Source: Corylus avellana (lineage: Eukaryota > Streptophyta > Magnoliopsida > Fagales > Betulaceae). Taken from it: a stretch of DNA of 64,000 nucleotides. Below the pieces are notes generated by a model, which was not told the origin of the DNA, did not search any database, and saw only the letters and a program-made list of their open reading frames with translations. The translations under genes and the position numbers were made by a program. Shown here in pieces: positions 11,197 through 22,892 of this stretch. How positions within the stretch are numbered: the first letter of the stretch is position 1; every line of letters starts with the position of its first letter. The stretch covers positions 22,807,850 through 22,871,849 of the forward strand of contig NC_081549.1 in NCBI RefSeq assembly GCF_901000735.1, in the 5' to 3' direction.

Positions 11197-11763
11197 ATGG
11201 CCAGCTCCTTCGTCGTTAGGCTTACTTGCGTGGTGCTCGTGTGCATGATGGTTTATGCACCGCTTGCCGACGCTGCCATATCATGTGGGCAGGTTCAAAG
11301 CAGCCTGCTCCCTTGCATTACCTACGTTAGGAACAACGGTCAGGGGGCTCCCCCTCCAAGCTGCTGCAGCGGGATCGTCGCCGTCAACAACGGTGCAAAG
11401 ACCACAACCGACCGCCAGACCGTCTGCGACTGCTTGAAAAAGGCCGCTTCTGCCTTAAGCGGAGTCAATCCTAATATTATTGCTGGCCTCCCTGGCAAGT
11501 GCAATGTCAACATTCCTTACAAGATCAGCACCTCCACCAACTGCAAAACGTAAGCTCCCTTATAATCTTGTTTTACAAGTCGTTCATTTAAAACACGAGA
11601 AATGATACACAGTAGGATTGCTCAATTTTTTTTTACCTCGTACGGAAACTGAAAGATACAACCAAGTAAAGGAGGGAAGATGTATAGCATTAAAAAGTTT
11701 CTGCAAGGAAGTACACTGATTCTTAAATGGGTTTGTTGTTTTTTGTGTTGCAGCATCAAATGA
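11197..11763 (+). CDS. Non-specific lipid transfer protein, type 1 (gene 2)
   Basis: Near-identical copy of gene 1. Exons are 11197-11549 and 11754-11763, intron 204 bp, 120-residue protein. It lacks one codon (GAC or GTC of a short tandem) after SSF and has one silent change (TGC for TGT in the seventh Cys codon); the mature protein is the same. The eight-cysteine motif, the TTTDR and PYKIS signatures and the signal peptide are intact, so it looks functional. Expression could differ from gene 1 because of the MITE in the promoter. It could also be the second allele of gene 1 if the duplication is an assembly artefact. Confidence 0.93.
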
Positions 11764-14242
11764 GGTTGATGGAGAAGCAATATTTGAACCACGGGATGTA
11801 GTAGCTTGCTAGCATGAGAATAAAATGGGTGTTCTTAGGCGCCCATGCGTACGAGGCTCCTCACGTGGCAGTCATTAATGTCTAGTTGCTTTTGTATTTC
11901 ATCATGTACTACGCACTTTTGTGCAATAATTAAATATGCTTGAAATTTACTAGCTCTCTGAGTCTCTCTCTCTCTCGTATACATACGTATGTGCTAAGTT
12001 CACCATATGGTTGACGTAAAAAAAGAAAGGATAAGATCACCTGAGCACGAAAGTTAAATTCTCACCAAAGTTTGGCAGGTTTAATTTTCTGATTGCGACT
12101 GTTTCTGGTGCAATATATTACTCCCATGCAACTCTTTTTCCTAACAAAAAAAGTTTCGTTTGTTTGGAAATGCTTAACCCTTTCACAAAATAATTAAAAA
12201 AGACGAATTACAACCAAAAGAAAAATTTTGTATCAAATAGTATTAAAATATTAATTAAATACTTTTAGTAAAAGACTCCAGGTTGGTGCTAACTAAGAGA
12301 GAGATACAAATTGCTGAAGAAAATGAATTCTTCTCCGACTACAAGTTCATAGCCCAGCATTAATGACCACTTGTCTCGGTGAAAACTGAAAAGCTTAATT
12401 TCTTCTCTCTTAGCTAAACAAAATCCTCCGTCGTATATATCTCACCTAGGTTTGGCTCTTCTCTCCTCTCCACCTGACACACCTCATGTATTTCGCCTCC
12501 CCACCTCCTTTAGCTACCTCTTTTTTTCTTCTTCTTCTTCTCTAGTTTTTCTAATCTTTTGTTTGGGTTATTAGAGTTTAGATTTACAGTATAAACCCAC
12601 AACATCCACCACCCACCAGTGCCTCCTCCTCCTCCATTGTCAGCCTCCGCTCAACCATCCACCAAATGCCGCCGTTTCTTTTGGTCTCTTGCAACATATC
12701 TCTTCCATCACAGCCCTTTTGGCTCTTATTTGTGAAGCCCTTTTAGTCGACCAGAATTTTCAGATCTAGATGTGAATCTTAAAAATATTCGATCATTATG
12801 ATTTTCTATCTCACTGCCTCAAATGATGTCTCCTCTGCCTCTGTACATCTACTTCTTAATCTCTCCCGCTATAAGTTGGACATGAGCTAATTAATTAGTT
12901 AAAAATAGTTTCTTTTGTTGATATCCATCCACATTGTCCACTATTGGCCTCTTCAACCAACTTCACTAACATATTTTTTCGATTATATTGTCCGCCTTCA
13001 ATGATCCTCTCCATAGCTATGGCCAGATTGTTGTCAAGATTATTTATATCTTTTGCATTTTGGGTTCATTAATTTTCTGTGTTTTGCGTCTATGATGTTT
13101 GTTTGTACTAGTTCTTACTCGTCTATTAAGGTACGAAAAGAATTTGATTAGGGACTCACCAGAGACATATGGCTTTCAAGTCTCGTATGTGTCAGCGTTC
13201 ATAATTTTTTATCCTTATAAACTTTTGGAATATGTGATGAGTTAACATTATATCATAATAAAGATCTTGATGTCGTAAAATGATTCTAATATTTCACCCC
13301 CTCAATTCAGGAATTATTTCATATGTGCATGGACGGAACCAAAGAGTTTGATTGGGAGGCCGAGATATATGAAAGAGAAGGGAAAGTAGAGGAGAGGGGA
13401 GTGGGTTACCGTAAAGAAAATAAAAGAGGGGAAGTGGACCAAAATTTTTTTGGGGCAGGAGAGGGGCCAATTGGCTTAATTTTATTTTATTTTATTTTTA
13501 TGAGGAATTGGGGGGCCAAAAACATTTTTAGTCAGCGGCCAATGGGCTATAAATATATATATATTTTTACTGCCTAAAATATTTCTTCTAAGAAATGGCG
13601 GGAGGCCATGGCTTACCCCAGTCCCCCCTAATTCCGTCACTGCATATGTGATGGCATGGAGCCTCATTTATTAATGAAAAATGTCATAATATTAATTAAA
13701 TTATTAAATTTATCATTTTTTATTAACTTAAACTTTGCGTTAATGGTGATGTAAGAAATAAGAGTAAAATTCATATTTATTTATCTGATCATTTAATCCA
13801 ATCTTATTACATTATGGATATGTAAAATTTAACTTTTGGTAGTTGAATTCCGTCTCTGATTAGATCCTGAAATCTTTACTTGTTGATAGCCTTAGGCTTG
13901 AAGGCACTTTTATAAGAGCACTAGCAATAACTTTCTTTTGATTTTTCTTAAATTTAAATAACAAAATTACTTTTTACCTCCCTGACTATCAACATACACT
14001 TCACAATACCTTTCTTATCTTTTCCTATATTATTAAAATATTTCCTTACAAAATACAAGTTTCATACCTATTCAGCTATTCTCCAATTTTTTACAAAATT
14101 CCAACACAATCCCTAATGAAAGACAAAAAGATGAAAGAGAATATAAAAATATATAAATGTTTATATTAAAATAATGTATAGAGAAGCTATTTTGGTTCCC
14201 TACACATTAGGTAGCACTGTAGCACTTCTAATCTTTATAGAA
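11764..14242. other. LTP gene 2 3' UTR and non-coding flank
   Basis: Counterpart of 2088-4964 without the copy-A MITE; the empty insertion site is at about 13714-13722. No gene is seen. Confidence 0.6.
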
Positions 14243-15007
14243 CACAACAAAAATTCAAGGGTTTTGTGACTCACATATAATGACTTTTTGGCCCAAAAAT
14301 GTCATTACATGGTTTGTAACGTTTAAATAGTGATTTTTCAAAAAGGCAAAAAAGTGTGTAGACAAGAAAATGGGATAGTGTCGTTTGAACGGTGAAAACG
14401 ACACTATGTGGTGCCATTTTCAGCAAAACCCGTTTGAATAGTGCACGTCCCCTTCGAAAATGTACCGTTTTGCACTATTCAAACGTCACTACCCTTTAAA
14501 AATTATTAAAAAAAAAATGTTTTTTACCAAAATAATATATATATATATATATATATATTTGAAAATATTTAATTTTTTTCAAATAAAATTTGAATTAAAA
14601 AATTTAGAGGCCCATGTTGGGAGTGGGCCACCCCCAGCCTTGAGGGTGGCCCACGAGCCATGCCTTCCCCACATGCCGGCAGTCACCTAAAAACTTATTT
14701 TAGAAAGAAAAACTTAAGTGTGTTGGGTGAAAGTGAAATTTTTTTTGAAGTTTTTGAGTGTAGACTATGGGTGGTTGTTTTAAATGTAAAAATATTGGGT
14801 GCCAATATTTTTAAATTTTGATATGTTTTACTGTTATAATGTCACTATAATTTACACGCGATTAGTGATGTGTTAATAGCAACTAATATTCATGAGTCAC
14901 TATCGCGTGTGATTAGTGATGTTTAAACAATTAAAAAGTTACAATTTAATAACATTTTCTAAAAATGTCACTATTCAAAGTCATTAAACCCTTGAATTTT
15001 TGTAGTG
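14243..15007. mobile_element. Non-autonomous CACTA-like (En/Spm) element, copy B
   Basis: Partner of 4965-5717 with the same termini; 12 bp longer because of an internal AT run. Confidence 0.8.
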
Positions 15008-15055
15008 AAAGCTCCTGCATGTGACTTTTGTGGGTTTTTTTTTTTTTTTTTAGAG

Positions 15056-15101
<46 letters not shown>

Positions 15102-15152
15102 AAAAGAAATAAGTTATAAGGTGTTTCTTATCCTCTAAGTGCATTTATGTGG

Positions 15153-16147
15153 CGTTTGGTTAAGGAGATCTCATATTTCTTTTAGCATCCACATTTTTAG
15201 AAATGTGATGCATGAGAATTTGAATTCTCGGGAATTGAATGTGACTTACCCACTTTTGGAAATTATTAGAAATTTAATAATATTTCCGAGAATATGAGAT
15301 TCTCATATTTAGTTTATTCTTAAGTACCCTATATGAATTATTTATACTAATTGTCAAAATATCCTTATATTTCTCTCAAGATGTTGTTTGTCACAAAAGG
15401 ATGTAAAATTGAGGTTCAATATAGTACTATATGTGTTTTTTTTTGTTAATTTTAGAGCAAACAATAAACTTAGCGCCCAAGATGAATGTTATAAGCATGC
15501 ATTCTAATAAACGATTTCAATCTATGCGACAAAAAATTTCAACAAACACAACGCATTGAAGATCACCAAGCAGAAATATACACCCACATTTGCAAGAAAT
15601 AGTTTCTAGCAAACCAAACAGAACTTACAGAAAAACATTTAATAGTGGGAACGATTGAAAAGGACGCAAAGCACCAAATCACTGATAAGCAAGAGTAGAG
15701 GAAAAAAAAAAAAAAACTTAACAGCGCAATCATTTGTTCATTTTCTTGGTTGAAATAATTATTACCCCCTAATTAATCAGTAGGAACCCAACTTTACTAG
15801 ACCAAATTTATAAATAAAATAATTGGCACAAAAACAAAAAAGCAAGCTTACTGAGAAAGCAAACTTATGAGTGGTCATGCCAAGAACAATTTATTAGAGA
15901 AGGGAAAATAGTGGGGACAATAGCAAAAAAGCAAAGCTTACGAAAAAACAGGTTTGAGGATTAAGAAAGCTTAAGGATTACGAGGACGATTAGCACACTT
16001 ATAAAAAATGATAAAGTAAGGGTAGTTTTGTTCATTTAAGGTAAAAAAAAACTTTCTTAGATGAGAATTAATCTCCATTCTCATCTCTCTACACGGAATT
16101 CACATTTCAAACTCTCTCGATATGAGAATTTACATTTCGTACAAACG
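15153..16147. mobile_element. Possible non-autonomous DNA element of about 1 kb
   Basis: The left end (CGTTTGGTTAAGGAG...CTCATAT) and the complement of the right end (CGTTTGTACGAAATG...CTCATAT) are partly alike, and the middle has internal GAGAATTTGAATTCTC-type inverted pieces. No clear target duplication. Copy A of this element (from about 5873) is cut by the N gap, which may be why assembly broke there. Confidence 0.35.
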
Positions 16148-16162
16148 AAGGTTCGGACAATC

Positions 16163-16343
16163 GAAATAGAGAAATGTTATTAGTACAAATTTTTTTTTAC
16201 CGAGAGAAAAGTGTTAAAATGATGTGAAATTTATTCATTAATATTCGTTAATCGTTTCTGATAAATAAACCTCACATCATTTTAATATTCATCTCTTAAT
16301 TAATAAAAGAATAAGAGATGAATATCAAATAACTTCTCATCCA
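16163..16343. mobile_element. Possible small MITE
   Basis: Inverted arms: AAAATGATGTGA pairs with TCACATCATTTT, and GAGAAATGTTATT at the left resembles the complement of the right edge. AT-rich and non-coding. The boundaries are approximate. Confidence 0.4.
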
Positions 16344-16557
16344 AATAACTTAAATACAACTAAACAGACTAATTTTTTAATATTTTTAAGAGCCCAAAAA
16401 ATTATCCTAACTAAACGTCATTAATTAAGGGACTCTCAACCATATGTAAACAAAGCGTGGGAATGCAGATGAGCTGAGTCAACCAAAGCATTGAATTATT
16501 CCAACTACCAACCAATTACTAACTTCAATTCACTCTCCAATCCAACCACAAATTGTT

Positions 16558-16568
16558 TCTATATAAAC
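16558..16568 (+). promoter_or_regulatory. TATA box of LTP gene 3
   Basis: TCTATATAAAC about 80 bases before the ATG. Aligned with gene 1, this promoter lacks the roughly 25-bp block that carries the ABRE (CTCTCCAAT runs directly into CCAACCACAAATT). Confidence 0.8.
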
Positions 16569-16646
16569 ACCAGATCTAGGTGCTAAGTTACTCAAGCACT
16601 GATCAAATTAAAGACACAGGCACAGCCCAAGTATTTCATAATAGTC

Positions 16647-17149
16647 ATGGCTAGCTCCATCGTCCTTAGGATTACTTGCATGGTTCTCATCTCCATGATG
16701 GTTTCTGCACCGCTCGCCCACGCTGCCATATCATGTGGCTCGGTTACTGGCAACTTGGTGGCTTGCATAACCTACGTCAGGAATCCGGGTAGTGGGCCCG
16801 TCCCTCCAGCCTGCTGCAAAGGGATTTCTGCCATCAACAGTGCCGCCAAGACCACCCCCGACCGCCAGGCCGTCTGCGAGTGCTTGAAGAAAGCCGCTGG
16901 CGCCGTCTCCAGTGTCAACCCTGCTATTATTGCTGGCCTCCCCGGCAAGTGTGGAGTTAACGTTCCTTACAAGATCAGCACCTCCACCAACTGCAAAACG
17001 TAAGCTCCTATTCATATATATATATAATGTTTTTATGTTTTTTATAAGAATGTTTTACGACAAAAATTATTACAAACGGAGCGAAATTTGTAGTTCAGTT
17101 CTAATTTTTTCTTAAAATTCGTTTGTTTTTGTGTTGCAGCGTCAAATGA
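16647..17149 (+). CDS. Non-specific lipid transfer protein, type 1 (gene 3)
   Basis: Exons are 16647-16999 and 17140-17149; the 140-bp intron has GTAAGC/TTGCAG ends. The protein is 120 residues ending CKTVK. A signal peptide ends about residue 26 (AHA), followed by C-x9-C-x15-CC-x19-CEC-x22-C-x13-C with TTPDR and PYKIS. It is clearly diverged from genes 1 and 2 but intact. As in the others, the splice donor creates a stop (ACG TAA) in the unspliced message. The 3' UTR block with CTCCTTACGTGGGAGTCG is shared with gene 4. Confidence 0.95.
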
Positions 17150-17349
17150 GGTCAACGGAGAAGCAATAATCAGCCACGGGATGTACTAGTAGTAATTTGA
17201 TAGCATGAGAATAAAATGGGTGTTAGGCCCATACCTACGTGGCTCCTTACGTGGGAGTCGTTTATGTTTCGTTTGCTGTCGTATTTCATCATGTACTGTA
17301 CTGGACACGTTTATGCAGTAGATATGCTAAATAAATATTAATACTACTT

Positions 17350-18130
17350 CTCTCTCTCTCTCTATTTTTCTGCTATTAATTAATAAGTAATAAAAGACTT
17401 GTAGATGTGATTGTCGTTTTAAATCGTTGTCGGTGAACGTATTTGTCTACTCCAGATCTAATTAAATGTGACGAAAGAAATCAAGGATGTGACAGTTAAA
17501 CACTAGCAAGGCTAAAAATCATATTTTAATACCATAAATTATATCACAATATGGCCAGTTGCTACTGTAAATTTGTAACTCAACAAATGCATATATAAAT
17601 TAATTAAAAAATCAATCTAAATAGTAAAGAGTGGATAAAAGAAATAATTTAAATGGAATATTGACATTGGATCATTAAAATAAGAAATGAGATGTAAATA
17701 ATTTGAAAAAATTGATAGTTAAAATAGAAAATAATTAATTAATTAATTTTTTAACTATAAGTAAGTAAGTAAGTAAGTAAAGTTATTTTCACAAAAATAA
17801 TAAGAAGAATAAAAATTTAGATGTGGGCATCTTTGAAAAGGGTCCCTCATGGTGATCGCAAATAATTTCTGAAAATAGTGTAATTAGTAAGATGTGAACT
17901 AAGGAGGAATTGGTGAGGGAACTTTCTCGACTCTACTGCATTATTGTGACAAGTTTTTCTCACCAAATCAGAGCCATTGAAGGAAAGGAAAAATAAAAAT
18001 AAAAAGAGTGAGTTGTCGTGAAGGGTGCATTTCAATCCAGTAGTATGTGAGAGCGTGCATGTTTCCATTATTATTGTGTACTTTGTACTGATCCCTGTCA
18101 TTTATGAATCAATGGGTTCCACTAGTCCAT
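17350..18130. repeat. 3' flank shared between LTP genes 3 and 4
   Basis: Pieces of this stretch match 21950-22665 in order: GATTGTCGTTTTAAATCG with CGGTGAACG, CTCCAGATCTAATTAAATGTG, the CACAATATGG region, and TTCAATCCAGTA through GGGTTCCACTAG. Genes 3 and 4 therefore arose by duplication of a unit including several hundred bases of 3' flank. A (GTAA)n tract lies at about 17760-17780. No gene is seen. Confidence 0.75.
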
Positions 18131-18136
18131 TGTTGC

Positions 18137-18283
18137 TAGTGATGATAGGGAGAACACGTAACCCCGTGTTTTTTAATATTAAAATAATATATTTTTTAAT
18201 TTTTTAATTATATATATACATATATATATATATTAATAAATACGGGTGTACGCATCACGTCCGTGTTTTCTCTATCATCACTT
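18137..18283. mobile_element. Small MITE with inverted ends
   Basis: GTGATGATAGGGAGAACACG at the left pairs with CGTGTTTTCTCTATCATCAC at the right; the middle is AT-rich. It interrupts the flank shared by LTP genes 3 and 4 (absent after gene 4), so it came after that duplication. Confidence 0.6.
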
Positions 18284-18981
18284 CTAATGCTGCAGATGTG
18301 AAGGTATAAGGATTGGACTGAAGCCAAAAATTTAAAAGATTTATCTCAAAATTAACTCTAATATTTTTACTTTTTATATTACATTAATAATTTTTATTAT
18401 TATTTAAATAAAAAAATCACAAAAAATATATATATATATATATATTTTAACAATTTTTTTTTTCTCACGTCAATAAAATTTATTACAGTTTCAATTCACT
18501 CTTTTTTTAAGCCCTTTTTCAAACACACCCATACTTTCCCTTCTTTTTTTTTTTTTTTAGGGCATTATGTGGTTGGAATTGTAATTACATTAATTGACCG
18601 GCCTCCAAAGGACACCCCACTCTCTCATTGAAAGTATATACCTAGCATAGGTTGGTTCTCCAGCGAAAAAAAAATCAATTGAAAAGTAATTCGATTTATC
18701 ACTTCTTCTTTTTTATGCCTATGTGGCAGTCTTACAAATTTACAATTAAAAAATTAACCTCTACACACTAAATGCCAAAGACGCACCAAATAGATATTGA
18801 GCATATAGGAATGATGAGGGACGGGTGATCTATAGCATTTTTCAAGCCAATTCTCATTATCAACATTAATGGTGTTGGTTTAGTACCCTAATAAAATTTT
18901 CAAAGTGGTTTGGCGTATATTAAGGTGAGAGTTCCAACTCTTGGAATGTGAATTTTTTATCGTATTAGTATAGATACCTTA

Positions 18982-19340
18982 GAGCATTCATAATAGGCTC
19001 TTCAAATGAAAGTTAAATTTAAAAAGAAAAATTCATTTTTTCAAATTTAAAGAGTTACTTTTCAAAGTAATAAAACATCAAATTTTTTATACATTTCTCT
19101 ACTTTAGTTAAATATTATTATTTTTATTAGTTTTGAACCAACTAAGAGAAAGGATAGTAAAAAATAAGCATAAAAAATTATATAACTTTAGCTTTTTAGC
19201 TCTTGAAATATAGGAAGCATGAATGACAATAGTTAAATATAAATTAAATAAGGGAGCTTGTTAAATGAGTATTTTCATGAGTTTTTATTAGGTTTGTTGG
19301 GAAAAACTTAATATAGAGAGCCCATTGCATGTGAATGCTC
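18982..19340. mobile_element. PIF/Harbinger-type MITE
   Basis: The ends are GAGCATTCATAATAGGCTC and, at the right, GAGCCCATTGCATGTGAATGCTC; TTA lies on both sides (18979-18981, 19341-19343). This GAGCATT terminus with a TTA duplication is a common plant Tourist-type family. Confidence 0.8.
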
Positions 19341-19343
19341 TTA

Positions 19344-20226
19344 AATCTCACTCATGCTCTGATGAGGTTGAGTCAGACTTGAGGAAGTATCTAGGTTCTT
19401 GGCAAACAAATGCTACTACTATAGTCCTGATCAGGTAAAATAAACCAATTTCCTTTGCACCAAATGGTATGGAAAATCATGTTACATATTCTTCTAAAAA
19501 ATGTAATGAATAGCTATTTTCCAAATAATGTAATGGCCTAATTTTTTTTACAAAATAAACAAATCATTCATTGAGTTGTCATCGGCAACCATCAGCCGCC
19601 ATCTTTGAGATCCCTTTGCTGTCATTGACCACTGTCACCAACCGTTGTCTCTAGTAGCTCCCTGTCATCATCGACCACCCCAAGGGAGTGGTCAGGCACC
19701 CATGGTGCACTTATAAATGATTAAATTATTTAACTTGTGATTCCGAAACAAATATTATAACCCAAATGACTATAGAATAAGCACTCAAAAAATAACCACT
19801 AAAAGTCCCAAATCAAATTGAGTTTCTAGCGATCTAGAATATGGAGGAAGACTAAATAAATAAGGTATTTTAAGGGGGACACAAATATTATTTTGAGGGG
19901 ACAAAAGTATCATTTTGGGAGGACAAATTTATAAAATAGGAATAGTTGAAGACAAATTTTGAAAATTTTTGGGGAACATTCGCCCCTCACACCCCAAGGC
20001 CTGGGTCTGCCTCTGGGTATACATGCAGACAAATATTAAGCACCTGCATCCGTTATCTGCTATCCGCAACTATTTACTATTCATACATGTGGATGCAGAT
20101 GAGATTAGCAAAAAACACTATCCACATATGCAGATACGGTTAACAAAAACCATTATTCGCATATGCGGATGCCAATGCGAATAACAGTTTTAGAGTATAC
20201 AGATGCGGTTCCGCATACCTTTTATA

Positions 20227-20266
<40 letters not shown>

Positions 20267-21140
20267 AATAAATTCACCAAAATAACGTTGTTTTGGTTAG
20301 GTATAGGTTATGTTCACATTTATTTTCAAAAGTAATGTGAAATCAATATATTTTCTAAATATTGTGGCTTAAAAAAACATTAAACAAGCTCAAAACAGTA
20401 AAAATGGGCTCAAATTATTTTCAATATCATTTAAAATAGGCCCGGATAAAGACCCAAAGAATGCCAAAAAAAAAGAAAAAAGAGACTAAAATAGGCACAA
20501 AAGGCTAGCCTATTACTTAATATATGGATAGTAAATAATAACATGATACCGAATGCATATATTTAAAAGGGATATTCCCAATTTACGGATGCAATTGCGA
20601 ACATTCCAAATAATCACACCCACACGTTACACGTACAACCGAAACCAAGTAGGCCTGGACAAGTCAATAGCCTAGCAGCCATTAACCTCTTCTCTCGGTG
20701 AAAAGCCTTCTTTTCGCTGAGCGAAACAAAATCCTCCGCCATAACTCATTTAGGTTTTGCTCTTCCCCCCCGACAAACCTCGTGTACTCCTCCTCCTCCC
20801 GATCTCCTTTATACTTCCTCCTTTTTCTTTTTCTTTTTTCTTGTTTTCGAGTTTTTATAATCTTTTGTTGGGGTTATTAGAAAAAAGGAAACTTATGATT
20901 ACTCACGCGAACAACCAAATGGACGGTGAGATGAATCCTATAGATTTGAGAGATTATCATAATTAACCAAAGGTCATTAAGGGACTCAGCCATGCATATG
21001 TAAATTAAGCAAGCGTGGGAATGCAGATGAGTTGAGTCAAACAAAGGATTAATGAATTAATATTACAACTACCAGATCTAGTTAAATTCCCTAGACTCTC
21101 CAATCCAACTAATTAAGTTACTAATTAACCAACCACTAAT
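19344..21140. other. Spacer before LTP gene 4, repeat-rich
   Basis: About 20010-20220 has many imperfect copies and inverted copies of a GCATATGCGGATG-like word, perhaps the subterminal repeats of a hAT-like element that I cannot bound. An (AT)n run is at about 20229-20262. About 20680-20880 resembles flank of LTP gene 1 (2690-2900). No gene is convincing. Confidence 0.5.
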
Positions 21141-21144
21141 TCTT

Positions 21145-21154
21145 TCTATATAAA
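21145..21154 (+). promoter_or_regulatory. TATA box of LTP gene 4
   Basis: TCTATATAAA, then CACCAGATGATC, about 55-65 bases before the ATG; the core block shared by the four genes. Confidence 0.8.
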
Positions 21155-21208
21155 CACCAGATGATCTAGTTCTAAATTTAATCAAGCGCTCCAAATTAAG
21201 CATCGATC

Positions 21209-21704
21209 ATGGCTAGCTCCATCATCCTCATCAGGCTTACTTGCATGGTGCTCATGTGCATGATGGTATGTGCACCACTTGCTCAGGCTTCCATATCATG
21301 TAACCAGGTTGTCGGCAGCCTGGCGTCCTGCATAACCTACGTTAAGAGTAATGGTAGTGGGGCCGTCCCTTCAGCCTGCTGCAAAGGGATTTCTTCCCTC
21401 AGTAGTTCCGCCAAGACCACCGCCGACCGCCGGGCCGCCTGCGATTGCTTGAAGAAAGCCGCTGGCGCCATCGCCGGTGTCAACCGTTCTCTTATTGCTG
21501 GCCTCCCTGCCAAGTGTAATGTTAGAATTCCTTACAAGATCAGCACCTCCACCAACTGCAAAACGTAAGCTCCTATTTATATATATAATGTTTTTATGTT
21601 TTTTATAAGAATGTTTTACGACAAAAAGTTTAACAAACAGAGTGTTTATAATTAACGTACTGATTTTTGAAATTCGTTTGTTTTTGTGTTGCAGCATCAA
21701 ATGA
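21209..21704 (+). CDS. Non-specific lipid transfer protein, type 1 (gene 4)
   Basis: Exons are 21209-21564 and 21695-21704; the 130-bp intron has GTAAGC/TTGCAG ends. The protein is 121 residues ending CKTIK. A signal peptide ends near residue 27 (AQA), followed by C-x9-C-x15-CC-x19-CDC-x22-C-x13-C, with TTADR and PYKIS. All eight cysteines are present. The mature part is more basic than its neighbours (RRA, RSL, NVRIP). It pairs with gene 3 in intron length, promoter and 3' flank. Confidence 0.95.
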
Positions 21705-22859
21705 GGTCGATGAAGAAGCAATAGTCAGCCACGTGCGGGATGTAGTAGTTAGCTACTAGCTAGCAGGAGAATAAAATGGTTGTTGGGCCCATACCTACGT
21801 GGCTCCTCACGTGGGAGTCGTTTATGTTTCGTTTGCTGTCGTATTTCATCATGTACTGTACTGGACACGTTTATGCTAAAATAAATTAATACTACTTCTC
21901 TCTCTCTCTCTCTCTCTCTTTGTTTTTCAGTTATTAATACGTAGTTTCAAATTTTCAATCGGACGCCGACACGTATTACTGATAGTTCTATACGTGGGGG
22001 TGATTGTCGTTTTTAAGTCGTTGTCGGTGAACGTTACGTGTTTTGTCTTCTCCAGATCTAATTAAATGTGACCAAAGAAATAAAGGATGTGACAGTGGAA
22101 CCAAAGCATTGAAGCAACTAAGCAAGGCTAAAAAAATCATATTTTAATACCATAAAATTATATCACAATATGGATAGCTGTTTAATGTAAATTTGTAACC
22201 CAACAAATGCATATATAAATTAATAAAAAAATCAATCTAAATATTAAAAAATAGATAAAAGAAATCTTTTTTAAATGGAATATTGACATTGGATAGTTAA
22301 ATTATAAAGTAAAAAAATTGATAATTAAAATTTTAAAAAAATATATTTTTTTTTTATTTAGTGAGCCGGATGTTATAAAATAAAGAAAAAATCTTTTCAG
22401 AAAAGAAAATTAAGTTGGTTTTCAAGCAAAGTGTGATCATCCTATAAAATTTATTATTTTAAAAAATATATTGCTATCTTACAAGACGTGACACATAAGT
22501 AAAGAAATGTGTTACCATCTATTATTAGGCGTATTTTCTCTTTTCTGGCAAGTTGTTGTGAAGGGTGATTTCAATCCAGTATGTGAGGCCATGTTTCCAT
22601 TATTATTGTGTACGTGCATTGTACTGATCCCTACCACTTACGAATAAATGGGTTCCACTAGCTCAAGAAAAATTAAATAAATATATAAATAAAACACCCC
22701 ACTAGGCACTAGTCCAATTTAATAAGTACATCTACACAATTAACTATGTAATAATCAATTCAAACTATAAAATAAACCATCTCTATTTTATTTGAAATAT
22801 AGTAAAATTGACAGGGACATAAGCTGCTCAAATTTTAATGGTAACACTATTAAACTTCT

Positions 22860-22892
<33 letters not shown>

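Larger units (their letters stand above)
9298..16050. repeat. Large direct repeat, copy B (LTP segment)
   Basis: Second copy of 1-6760, in the same orientation. The offset between copies is 9297 at the left edge, 9679 after the copy-B-only MITE and 9278 after the site of the copy-A-only MITE, exactly as two 389+9-bp insertions predict. Copy B continues past the point where copy A hits the gap. Most single-base differences are concentrated in the Tourist-like element (9695-10213), not in the gene. Confidence 0.97.

Noticed and set aside
16731..17015. Antisense frame of 94 codons over LTP gene 3
   Set aside because: Shadow of the GC-rich LTP coding strand; a similar shadow lies over gene 4.
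22866..22892. Regular short repeats checked as a possible CRISPR-like or satellite array
   Set aside because: It is a plain (AAT)n microsatellite. No array with spacers, no tRNA and no rRNA gene was recognisable anywhere in the window.
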